Of a DNA stretch of 64,000 bases, positions 52,338-60,134 are shown in pieces; positions within the stretch are counted from its first letter, which is position 1; every line of letters starts with the position of its first letter. Position numbers and translations under genes: made by a program. The notes beneath the pieces are model-generated. The model was not told the origin of the DNA and ran no database searches. It saw only the letters and a program-made list of their open reading frames with translations. Source of the stretch: Niveispirillum sp943371025 (lineage in GTDB: Bacteria > Pseudomonadota > Alphaproteobacteria > Azospirillales > Azospirillaceae); assembly GCA_943371025.1 (NCBI GenBank), contig CALRTC020000012.1, forward strand, positions 93,481 through 157,480. The letters are read 5' to 3'.

Positions 52338-53768
52338 TCAGACGCCCAGGTCCGACAGGGAAGCCATCAGGTCGCGCGGCTGCGCCAGCCCGGCATGCGA
52401 CTGGTCGGCGGCCCCGATCACCAGCAACCGGTCGGCCGTCGCCGACACGCCCAGACGCTGGCCATAGGCGGCCATGTCATCGCGCGACGGCAGGGCATCG
52501 ATGCTGCCATGACCATAGACCAGCACGGGCAGGACGCGGGTCCCGGCCTGCTGCTGTTCGACCAGGGCAGCCGCGGCCAGCAGCGCACGCCAGCAGGGTG
52601 TGCGCACGGCAGCCGGCTTGTCACCGTCGGCAGCGGCGCGCATTTCCGCCCCGCCGGCGCCCAGGGTCCAGGTGCGGCCGCACAGATCCTCCGTCGCCAG
52701 CAGGGCGACGATGGGCGTGGCCCCCTTGGCATGGGTGGCAACAGCGACGATACCCGAGCCCTTGGCCATAACGGGCGTCCGTACGGTCTGGTCAAAACGC
52801 CGCGACAGGGTGGAAAGCACCGCCTCCACCGTCTGGGCCAGCGCCGCATCACCGGACGGCTGGGCCAGACGCGACCAGGCGCCGAACACCAGGGCGGCAA
52901 CATCATCCAGCGCATCGGCCGGGGCGGCCGTCGCGGCCGGCACGCCGGGCATCACTGCCGGGCGGCTTTCCAGCGCGGCCAGACGGCGCGACAGATCGGC
53001 CAGGGCCGGCGCCGGATCGGCAATGGCGGGTGCGGCCGGTGCCGGGGCCGGCGCGCCTTCCAGCGCGGCCAGACGGCGGTCCAGGGCTGCCACAAGCGGA
53101 CCCAGATCAGCCGGCGGTTCGGCAGTCGGCACCATCGCCTCTGCCTGTGTCGGTGCCGCCACAGGGACCGGAGCGGCCGTCGGGGTGCCGGACAGCGCCC
53201 GCAGGTCGGTGCGGATGTCCCGCACATCCAGTTGCAGATCGCGGACGGCGCCAACGACGCGCATCAGGCTTTCATGCACCTGCCCGATGATGATGTTCAT
53301 CTGGTCCTGGCCGACAAAGCCACCCGTGGGCATGGGCAGATTGGGCGTATCGCCCTGAGCCATGGACTGGCGCGCTGCGGCGATCCAGCTTTCCAGACCG
53401 GCCACACGGTTCAGCAGGTCCGCCGCCGTCTTGGCGACGCGATCCAGTTCTTCCGGATAGCGGGTGACCTGCTGGCTGACGACACCGGTCAGATGGGCCA
53501 GCCGCTCGCGCAGTTCCTGGATGCTGCCGCCCAGCGCGTTGATCTTCATCGTCTCCGGCAACTGCACGACCGCCGAATGCATGGCCGCCAGATCGGAGCG
53601 AAAGTCACGCAGCCGCGACCCGACATGCAGCGCCAGATCACGGACGATGGTTTCGGCATAGTCGAAGGGATCGACCGATTCCTGGACCTGGCCGACCAGG
53701 GGCGCCCCCCTGTCCGTGGGCTCCACCGGCAGACGCTCGTCGGTGGTGTCGGTGGACGGCATGCTCAT
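52338..53768 (-). CDS. Unknown protein with coiled coil and Ala/Pro linker, 476 residues
   Basis: The first 170 residues are charged and helical (DPFDYAETIVRDLALHVGSR, EELDRVAKTAADLLNRVAGL), likely coiled coil. There follow Ala/Pro-rich linkers with repeated LAALE units (DRRLAALEGAPAPA, SRRLAALESRPAV). The last 200 residues form a globular domain with VLPVLVYGHGSIDALPSRDD and a C-terminal DRLLVIGAADQS. No signal peptide is seen. It overlaps the preceding gene by four bases. I do not recognise a family; a scaffold or regulatory role is a guess. Confidence 0.75.
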   Translation of the reverse strand: MSMPSTDTTDERLPVEPTDRGAPLVGQVQESVDPFDYAETIVRDLALHVGSRLRDFRSDLAAMHSAVVQLPETMKINALGGSIQELRERLAHLTGVVSQQVTRYPEELDRVAKTAADLLNRVAGLESWIAAARQSMAQGDTPNLPMPTGGFVGQDQMNIIIGQVHESLMRVVGAVRDLQLDVRDIRTDLRALSGTPTAAPVPVAAPTQAEAMVPTAEPPADLGPLVAALDRRLAALEGAPAPAPAAPAIADPAPALADLSRRLAALESRPAVMPGVPAATAAPADALDDVAALVFGAWSRLAQPSGDAALAQTVEAVLSTLSRRFDQTVRTPVMAKGSGIVAVATHAKGATPIVALLATEDLCGRTWTLGAGGAEMRAAADGDKPAAVRTPCWRALLAAAALVEQQQAGTRVLPVLVYGHGSIDALPSRDDMAAYGQRLGVSATADRLLVIGAADQSHAGLAQPRDLMASLSDLGV

Positions 53769-54835
53769 GGGGCGGCCTCGCTGGAGGAGAGAGTGTCGTT
53801 CAGGGAGGCCAGCAGGCGGGCGCGGCGCGCCTCTGCATCCTGACGGCCCAAGCGGGGAACGGCGGTGGCGCCAGCCGCAGGTGCGGGCGGGCGATGGGCC
53901 GGCGGCGGCGGCACGGGGGCCGTCTCATCGTCGGCATCCGGTGCCGGCACCTGCGGATTGGATGCCACGCTGTCAGCGGACAGGGGCGGCAGAGGCACGC
54001 TGATCGGTTCGATCGCCGGCGGCTGTTCGGTGGCGCGCGGCGGCTGGATCGGCGTACCACTGGTGGCCAGGCTGGCAACCGCGCCGGTGGTCGGCGGCGC
54101 GGCAGGGGCCGGGGTCGCCGACGCCGTGAAGCCGGGACCGGTTGACGCGGCCGCCACCGGCGCCGTCGCGGTCGGCGCAACCGGGATGGCCGGGCTGCTG
54201 GACGAAGCGACGGGGGCGCTGACGGCAGGTGCCATCGCGGCCGGGGGGGGCATCGCCACCGGCGGGACACCCGGACCTGGCCGGGGCTGCAGAGAGGTCA
54301 GCGGCGGCAGGATCGGTCCCTTGGGCACGACCAGCGGATTGGCCCGGTTGACCGGTTCCGGAATGGCACCACCGGCCAGATCGGTCAGCAGCTTGCGCAG
54401 GGCAGCCACCTTGGCGCCCTTCATGGTTTCGGTGCGCGCCTGGGCCCGCTGAATCAGGCCCGGTTCCGCCGACAATTGCAGGAAATTCACCTGATCGATC
54501 GTCAGGCTTTCCAGCCGCCAGGTCAGATCATCGATCATGTCCTGGCCGCCGACGAACTTGCCCAGCGCCTCAATCGTCGCGGTGACCACGGTGGCGTCGC
54601 GCACGGCGCGGGAGGAGAAGACAGGGCCGTTCACGGCCGGTCCCGGCAGGGCTTCCAGGCTGGACAGCGGCAGTTCCGGTTCCGGCAGGGGCTGGACGGG
54701 TTCGGGAGCGACGTCGATCCGCACCTCCTCCGCCGGTGGTGGCGGTGGGGATGCGGGGGCCGCGGGCCGTGCCGGGTCAGGAATGATGCCGGTCAGACGG
54801 CGCAGAAGGGAGCCAAGCATCTCAATCTCCGCCAT
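53765..54835 (-). CDS. Unknown proline/alanine-rich protein, 356 residues
   Basis: It begins MAEIEMLGSLLRRLTGIIPD and has a helical core at about 70-155 (SRAVRDATVVTATIEALGKF, DDLTWRLESLTIDQVNFLQL, LRKLLTDLAGG), followed by about 190 residues of low-complexity Pro/Ala sequence and a helical end DAEARRARLLASLNDTLSSS. There is no signal peptide or membrane segment. Its stop overlaps the start of the coiled-coil protein gene, so the two products probably act together. Family unknown. Confidence 0.72.
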   Translation of the reverse strand: MAEIEMLGSLLRRLTGIIPDPARPAAPASPPPPPAEEVRIDVAPEPVQPLPEPELPLSSLEALPGPAVNGPVFSSRAVRDATVVTATIEALGKFVGGQDMIDDLTWRLESLTIDQVNFLQLSAEPGLIQRAQARTETMKGAKVAALRKLLTDLAGGAIPEPVNRANPLVVPKGPILPPLTSLQPRPGPGVPPVAMPPPAAMAPAVSAPVASSSSPAIPVAPTATAPVAAASTGPGFTASATPAPAAPPTTGAVASLATSGTPIQPPRATEQPPAIEPISVPLPPLSADSVASNPQVPAPDADDETAPVPPPPAHRPPAPAAGATAVPRLGRQDAEARRARLLASLNDTLSSSEAAP

Positions 54836-55166
54836 CCCCGGTCGAGGATGGGACCATATTGCCGGCGCTGCCCATGGTGGTGGCTGCGCCCCGACATTCC
54901 GACGCCACTACGCAATCGATCCACATGTTCCGGGTTTACTCCGGCCAGAACAATCTTTTGCCATTATCGTTAGCACGTTCGGCATCGCCGATGCAATTTC
55001 GCACCGGGCCCGACCTTAATATCCCCTTGGCACCACAATTTCCTCCCATCTTACCGATGCCAAGCGTGAAATGTTGCCAATTCGGAGACGGGCGGTGCAT
55101 GCTGGTATTCTGCGTGTAGATTGATCCAGCGCAATTGGGTTCGCACCGCAACGCAATATTAACGTA
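54836..55166. other. Divergent 331-bp control region
   Basis: This gene-free stretch lies between the divergent Pro/Ala-rich gene and the phytochrome-like gene. It is less GC-rich than its surroundings (for example ttgccattatcgttagcacg and aatattaacgtaatgcgg near 55150). I see no clear sigma-70 pair, palindrome or riboswitch. Confidence 0.5.
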
Positions 55167-57986
55167 ATGCGGACTAGTGTTGCGCCGTCCAAGTCGGTTC
55201 CGGCATCCACTTTTGGAAAGTCCGTCGTCGCTGATCCCAGCTTCTGGTGTTTCGTCCTGATGCTCATGCCCCCCGTCCCTGGATGGTTCGACCATCCACC
55301 GATTGATCGGACCGCCGTTGGCGGCGTGGCGGAGCGCATGGATCATATCCAGCCCCATGGCTGGCTGATGGTGCTGGACCCGCGCAGCCGGGTTCTGTTG
55401 CAGGCGGGGGCAAACCTGCCGGGCCTGCTGGACATGCCGTTGCAAGATGCCCTTGGCCGACCGCTGGCGGAACTGTTGGGGCCGGTGGCCGCTCGCGCCC
55501 TTGATCGGGCCTTGAGCCAGGCAGGGTCGGATGCCTTCGGGCCAATGCCCCTGCGGATGGGGCGGGACGGTACCCGCCGCCGCCTGATCGCCCACGGGCA
55601 CCGTGATCCGGCGGGCCTGATCCTGGAAATTGAGAATGCACCGCAGGCGGGCGATGCCGGCCTGACCACGGCCGGCTTCGGGACCGCCATCCGGCGTTAT
55701 CGGCATGTCAGCGACCTGCACGGGCTGGCCAGGGCCGTCACGCATGATCTGCGGCGACTGACCGGTTATGAACGCGTGGTGATGCTGCGCGCCGCCGAAC
55801 GCCCGGAGCCGGTGATCCTGGCGCTGGATACGGCGCCAGGCATCCCGGAAGGCCTGGAAGCCGGGTTCGCCCTTCCCCGCTCGGCCGAACGCATGCTGCT
55901 GTCGCTGAACCGGGCGCGCGTGGCACTGGACATGGGGGCCCCGCCGGTTCCTGTGCTGCCGGAGGTCAATCCGCTGACGGCGGGACCGGTCATGTTGAAC
56001 CAGGCGATCCTGCGCCATCCCACCCGCGGCTTCATCGAACGCGCCGACGCGCGCGGCGTCCGCGGGGTCATGGTACTGAGCCTGCAGGTGGCCGGCCGGC
56101 TGTGGGGCTATCTTTGGTGCGAAAGTGCGCGCCCCCGCTCCATCACGCCCCCTGTGAGAGCCTTGTGCGAAGGGCTGGGGGAAATCGTCGCCGCACAGAT
56201 CGCCGTGTTCGAGGAGCGGGAGGTCACCGCCGCCCGCACCCGGGCCGCCCGTGCCCTGGCCCGTCTGGGTCGGCATCTGCGGGAGGTGACGGATCTGGGG
56301 GACGGCCTGCAGGCCGCGCGCACCGATCTGGCGGAGATTGTGCCGCATGACGGCCTGGTCGTGGCCATCGACGGCACCGACTGGCACCAGGGCACGGGCC
56401 GGCCGCTGTCGCACTGGCTGGGGCTGCTGGAAAGCGACCAGGTCCTGCGGCGGGAAGGGATTGCCTGGGGTCCCGGCCTGCTGGGCGTGTCCGTGCCCGA
56501 TGGCCATGTCATCCTGCTGCGCAATGACAAGGACCGCGAATGGACCGCGGCCGAGCTGGAGGCGGGGCAGGAGCTGCACCATCTGCTGGCCGAGCGCCAG
56601 GCCGAGATCTATCGCCGGCGGACGGAACAGCAGCTGCACGTCATGGCCCATTTCGACCGGGTCACGGGTCTGCCCAACCGGGCGCACCTGCTGCGCGCGC
56701 TGGAGCAGGCGCTGGGCGTGGACAGTGACGCCGCCGTCACGGTCATCGGCCTGGACCGGTTCCGCGCCATGAAGGCCGCGTTGGGCGAGGCGGATGCCGA
56801 TGCCCTGCTGGCCGCCGTGGCCCGTCGGCTGCGCGACTGTGTGCAGCCAGGCGACCTGCTGGCCCGCATCGACACGGGCGAATTCGCCGTGCTGTCGCTG
56901 GAGGATGGGGCGGAACGGGCCGAACAGCTTTCCTATGCCGTGCGTGACGCCTTGCGCTCCCCCCTGGCCGTGGCGGGGCGGGAGATGTTCGTGACGGCCA
57001 GCCTGGGCGTCGTGCCCAGCACGGACGACGCCAAGGAAGCATCGGCCATGCTGCGCGACGCGGAAATCGCCAGCGCCGAGGCGGAATCGTCCGGCGGTGG
57101 CGGCCGCCGCGTCTTCGATGCGGAGATGCGGGCGCGCCTGACGGAGCGTCACGTCATCTATGACCGGCTGCGGCAGGCCATCTATTTCAATAACGGTGTG
57201 CGCCCGGTCTTCCAGCCCATCCTGCGGCTGGAAGATGGCGAACTGGCCGGGTTCGAGGCGCTGGCCCGCTGGACGGACCCCGACCATGGCCCCATCCCGC
57301 CATCGACCTTTGTCAGCGTGGCGGAGGAAACCGGCCTGATCGTGCCGCTGGGCAACCATATCCTGGTCCAAGCCTGCCGGCAGATCGCGAAATGGAACCG
57401 GGGGCGGGAGGACAATCCGCTCTATATCTCAGTTAACCTGTCGCCCTATCAGCTGGACCCGTCACGCCTGGACATCGTGCGCTGGGTGTCGGGTGTTCTG
57501 GAAATGACGGAATGCAAGCCGGAATGGCTGCAGCTGGAAATCACCGAAAGCGGCCTGATCGGCCAGGGGGGCGCTGCGATTGCCATCCTGACGGGCCTGC
57601 GCGACCTGGGCATCGGGCTGGCCATTGATGATTTCGGCACGGGCTATTCCTCGCTGGCCTATTTGCAGAACCTGCCCGTCAACACGGTCAAGATCGACCG
57701 CAGTTTCGTCAATGGCATGGTCGATTCCGACAAGGGGGCGGCGCTGGTCAGCGCCATCCTGCATATTGCCGGCATCATGGATTTCGGCGTCGTGGCCGAG
57801 GGCGTGGAGACCGAGGAGCAGGCGGCCCTGCTGCGGCAGATGGGCTGTGACCGCGGGCAGGGATATCTGTTCGCCAAGCCGCTGGAGGCCGATACGGCCA
57901 TGGCCATGGTCCGCCACGCGCTGACCCTGCCGCACCGGCTGGATGGCGAAGTGCGGCAACTACGCGCCGGCCACTGGCACGGCTGA
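55167..57986 (+). CDS. Phytochrome-derived PAS-GAF-PHY-like protein with degenerate GGDEF and intact EAL domain
   Basis: This protein of up to 939 residues has, in order, a phytochrome-type PAS domain (DHIQPHGWLMVLDPRSR near residue 57), a GAF-like domain (DLRRLTGYERVVMLRAAE, then FIERADARGVRGVMVLSLQV), a PHY-like region with WGPGLLGVSV, a GGDEF domain (GLPNRAHLL, about 502) and an EAL domain from about 690. The usual biliverdin cysteine (CDREPI) reads FDHPPI, and the PASDIP motif is absent. The GGDEF motif reads DTGEF, so cyclase activity is unlikely. EAL residues are all kept (FEALARW, SVNLS, LEITES, DDFGTGYSS, KIDRSF, AEGVET, GQGYLF), so it should hydrolyse c-di-GMP. The start is uncertain; ATGs at 55260 and 55266 are alternatives. 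Confidence 0.85.
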   Translation: MRTSVAPSKSVPASTFGKSVVADPSFWCFVLMLMPPVPGWFDHPPIDRTAVGGVAERMDHIQPHGWLMVLDPRSRVLLQAGANLPGLLDMPLQDALGRPLAELLGPVAARALDRALSQAGSDAFGPMPLRMGRDGTRRRLIAHGHRDPAGLILEIENAPQAGDAGLTTAGFGTAIRRYRHVSDLHGLARAVTHDLRRLTGYERVVMLRAAERPEPVILALDTAPGIPEGLEAGFALPRSAERMLLSLNRARVALDMGAPPVPVLPEVNPLTAGPVMLNQAILRHPTRGFIERADARGVRGVMVLSLQVAGRLWGYLWCESARPRSITPPVRALCEGLGEIVAAQIAVFEEREVTAARTRAARALARLGRHLREVTDLGDGLQAARTDLAEIVPHDGLVVAIDGTDWHQGTGRPLSHWLGLLESDQVLRREGIAWGPGLLGVSVPDGHVILLRNDKDREWTAAELEAGQELHHLLAERQAEIYRRRTEQQLHVMAHFDRVTGLPNRAHLLRALEQALGVDSDAAVTVIGLDRFRAMKAALGEADADALLAAVARRLRDCVQPGDLLARIDTGEFAVLSLEDGAERAEQLSYAVRDALRSPLAVAGREMFVTASLGVVPSTDDAKEASAMLRDAEIASAEAESSGGGGRRVFDAEMRARLTERHVIYDRLRQAIYFNNGVRPVFQPILRLEDGELAGFEALARWTDPDHGPIPPSTFVSVAEETGLIVPLGNHILVQACRQIAKWNRGREDNPLYISVNLSPYQLDPSRLDIVRWVSGVLEMTECKPEWLQLEITESGLIGQGGAAIAILTGLRDLGIGLAIDDFGTGYSSLAYLQNLPVNTVKIDRSFVNGMVDSDKGAALVSAILHIAGIMDFGVVAEGVETEEQAALLRQMGCDRGQGYLFAKPLEADTAMAMVRHALTLPHRLDGEVRQLRAGHWHG

Positions 57987-58117
57987 GGGACGGCCGCCGC
58001 CCCGGATGCCGGAAATTCACGCCAGACTTGTCCTTCGTCAATTCGTGGAGCAAATCAGCGCAGGCGGTGCGCCGGCCGGTGTGAAACCATGATGGCGCGT
58101 GCTACATAGGGGCCATT

Positions 58118-58840
58118 ATGCATCGTTTCGCCAATCCCGCCCGCTTCCTGCGCCTGGCCGCCCTGGTCCTGCCCTGGGTTTCGGTCCTGTCCGCCATCCT
58201 GTTCGCCGCCGGCCTGTATCTGGCCCTGGTCGCCAGTCCCGGCGACTATCAGCAGGGCGATACCGTGCGCATCATGTATGTGCATGTCCCCGCCGCCTGG
58301 ATGAGCATGTTCACCTATACCAGCATGGCCGCGGCCGCGGCCTGTGCGCTGGTCTGGCGCCATCCGCTGGCGGAGGTCTATGCCCGCGCCGCCGCCCCCG
58401 TGGGCGCGGGCTTCACCCTGCTCTGCCTGGTCACGGGCAGCCTGTGGGGGCAGCCCATGTGGGGCACCTGGTGGGTATGGGACGCACGCCTGACTTCGGT
58501 CCTGATCCTGTTCTTCCTCTATCTGGGCTATATGGCCCTGGTGGATGCCTTTGACGATCCGGCGCGCGGCAATCGGGCGGGCTGCATCCTGTTGCTGGTG
58601 GGCGTGGTGAATGTGCCCATCATCAAATTCTCCGTCGATTGGTGGAACACGCTGCACCAGCCGGCCAGCGTGATACGCATGGGCGGGCCCACCATCGACG
58701 GCACGATGCTGTGGCCGCTGCTGCTGCTGGCCGGCGCCTTCCAGACCTATTTCATCGCCATCGTCATCCTGCGCATCCGTGCGGAACTGGCGGAACGCAA
58801 GATCCAGACCCTGCGTCTGGCCCAGGCAAGCGGGGTGTGA
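58118..58840 (+). CDS. ccmC: Haem exporter CcmC
   Basis: CcmC, part of the CcmABCD complex, presents haem to CcmE in the periplasm. The 240-residue membrane protein has about six transmembrane segments and the haem-binding WWD motif WGTWWVWDARLTSVLILFF near residue 115, with conserved His in MYVHVPAAWMSM. It starts the ccm cluster here; ccmA and ccmB are not upstream, where the phytochrome-like gene lies. Confidence 0.97.
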   Translation: MHRFANPARFLRLAALVLPWVSVLSAILFAAGLYLALVASPGDYQQGDTVRIMYVHVPAAWMSMFTYTSMAAAAACALVWRHPLAEVYARAAAPVGAGFTLLCLVTGSLWGQPMWGTWWVWDARLTSVLILFFLYLGYMALVDAFDDPARGNRAGCILLLVGVVNVPIIKFSVDWWNTLHQPASVIRMGGPTIDGTMLWPLLLLAGAFQTYFIAIVILRIRAELAERKIQTLRLAQASGV

Positions 58841-58844
58841 CCAA

Positions 58845-59036
58845 ATGGCCGGGTTTTTCCAGATGGGCGGCTACGCCATCTATGTCTGGTCCAGCTATGG
58901 CCTGGCGCTGCTGATCCTGGTGGGTCTGCTGATCGCCAGCCTGTCGGCCCTGCGCCGCAAGGAACGCCTGCTGCGGACGCTGGAGGAAAATCTGCCACGC
59001 CGCCGTCGGCGCGCGGCCGAGGAGGATACGCCATGA
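58845..59036 (+). CDS. ccmD: Haem exporter protein CcmD
   Basis: This 63-residue protein has a single transmembrane helix (YGLALLILVGLLIASLSAL) preceded by FFQMGGYAIYVWSSY and followed by a basic tail (RRKERLLRTLEENLPRRRRRA), the CcmD pattern. It helps release holo-CcmE from CcmABC. The start at 58845 is four bases after ccmC; it overlaps ccmE by four bases. Confidence 0.93.
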   Translation: MAGFFQMGGYAIYVWSSYGLALLILVGLLIASLSALRRKERLLRTLEENLPRRRRRAAEEDTP

Positions 59037-59506
59037 TGACGCGCAAGAAGCGTCGGCTTTACATGCTGCTGCTGGGCCTGATCGGGCTGGGCACAGCCAC
59101 GGCCCTGACGCTGACCGCCTTTGACGAGAATGTGGCCTTCTTCTTCTCCCCCTCCGACCTGACGACCAAGCCGCCGGGCGACCGGCTGGTGCGTGTCGGC
59201 GGGCTGGTCGAGGGGGGCAGCGTGGTCAAGCTGGATGACGGCATCACCACCAACTTCACCATCACCGACACGGCGCACAGCGTGAAGGTCACCTATGCCA
59301 AGGCCCTGCCCGACCTGTTCCGTGAAGGTCAGGGCGTGCTGGTCGAAGGCCGCCTGCGCCCCGACGGCATGTTCGTGGCCAGCGAGGTGCTGGCCAAGCA
59401 TGACGAAAAATATATGCCCAAGGAAGTGGCCGACGCCCTGAAGAAATCCGGCCAGTTCCGCCCGGAACTGCCGGGCAAGCCGGTTTATGGGAACGAGGGC
59501 AAGTGA
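59033..59506 (+). CDS. ccmE: Cytochrome c-type biogenesis protein CcmE (haem chaperone)
   Basis: CcmE binds haem covalently through a histidine and hands it to CcmF. The 157-residue protein has an N-terminal membrane anchor (RRLYMLLLGLIGLGTATALTL), a periplasmic OB-fold (LVRVGGLVEGGSVVKLDDG), and the haem-binding motif VLAKHDEKYMPKEV with its His near residue 123. Confidence 0.97.
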   Translation: MMTRKKRRLYMLLLGLIGLGTATALTLTAFDENVAFFFSPSDLTTKPPGDRLVRVGGLVEGGSVVKLDDGITTNFTITDTAHSVKVTYAKALPDLFREGQGVLVEGRLRPDGMFVASEVLAKHDEKYMPKEVADALKKSGQFRPELPGKPVYGNEGK

Positions 59507-59580
59507 AGGGGCGGGATGGGCAATCGGCCCTATTCCCGTTAGGATGACTGAATTCCAGCCAGTGGGAACGGAGGCCGGAC

Positions 59581-59808
59581 ATGCACCATCGCTACAGCCT
59601 GAAGCCCGGTGATCCGGTCGCACGGCGCGGCCGCCAGCTGGCGGAGAGCATTGATGTCGCCGCCGCGGAAGGAGCCCTGACGGGACCGGTCCCGGTCAGG
59701 GAACTGTCCGTCATCATGCAGGACCTGGAGGCGGAATGGGCCGTCGCGGACGCGCTGGAACGCCGTGTGGATGCCCTGGCCGGGAATTCAGCGCATGGTC
59801 GAGGATAA
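59581..59808 (+). CDS. Small protein upstream of a ParE-like gene, possible antitoxin
   Basis: This 75-residue protein begins MHHRYSLKPGDPVARRGRQL, then AESIDVAAAEGALTGPVPVR and ends in a helix-rich acidic part (VIMQDLEAEWAVADALERRV). GGAGG lies seven bases before the ATG. It overlaps the ParE-like gene by 14 bases, as type II antitoxins often do. I see no ParD or RHH motif, so the antitoxin call rests on position and size. Confidence 0.6.
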   Translation: MHHRYSLKPGDPVARRGRQLAESIDVAAAEGALTGPVPVRELSVIMQDLEAEWAVADALERRVDALAGNSAHGRG

Positions 59809-60121
59809 GGGGGAGCCGGCCTTACCGACGAACCTCTACCGGCAGGCCGTTCGCGACCTTGTCGATATTCTGCGCGAGAGCAGGCGCAGTTTCGGAACCC
59901 TGGTGGCACGACAGAGTCGGGATCGCCTGTTCGCCCGGTGCGAGGCGATCAGAACGGGAGCGGAGAAAGGTCATCTGCGCGCCGATATCCAGCCCCGGCA
60001 GCCGACGCGTTTTGCCAACGAGCATCCCTGGGTCATCGCCTTCGACCCTGAAAGCCGGAACATTTACCGCATTGTCCATGGCCACCGGCATCTGCCATCC
60101 ATGCTGGGCCGCCAGCGATAG
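59795..60121 (+). CDS. ParE/RelE-superfamily toxin-like protein inside the ccm operon
   Basis: From the ATG at 59795 this is a 108-residue protein. Two N-terminal helices (YRQAVRDLVDILRESRRSFG and DRLFARCEAIRTGAEKGHLR) lead into strands HPWVIAFDPESRNIYRIVHG and the C-terminal HRHLPSML. This matches the ParE fold order, including GHLRADI, and the ending VHGHRHL corresponds to the common LHGxRDL. ParE toxins poison gyrase, RelE types cleave mRNA on ribosomes; which applies is unknown. It lies between ccmE and ccmF. A start at 59765 is also possible. Confidence 0.68.
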   Translation: MVEDKGEPALPTNLYRQAVRDLVDILRESRRSFGTLVARQSRDRLFARCEAIRTGAEKGHLRADIQPRQPTRFANEHPWVIAFDPESRNIYRIVHGHRHLPSMLGRQR

Positions 60122-60134
60122 ATAAGAGACGAGC

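Noticed and set aside
54936..57371. Long minus-strand open frame of 811 codons opposite the phytochrome-like gene
   Set aside because: It is the antisense of a clear PAS-GAF-GGDEF-EAL gene; its translation is rich in Gln, His, Arg and Gly with no domain, as is usual for antisense frames in GC-rich DNA.
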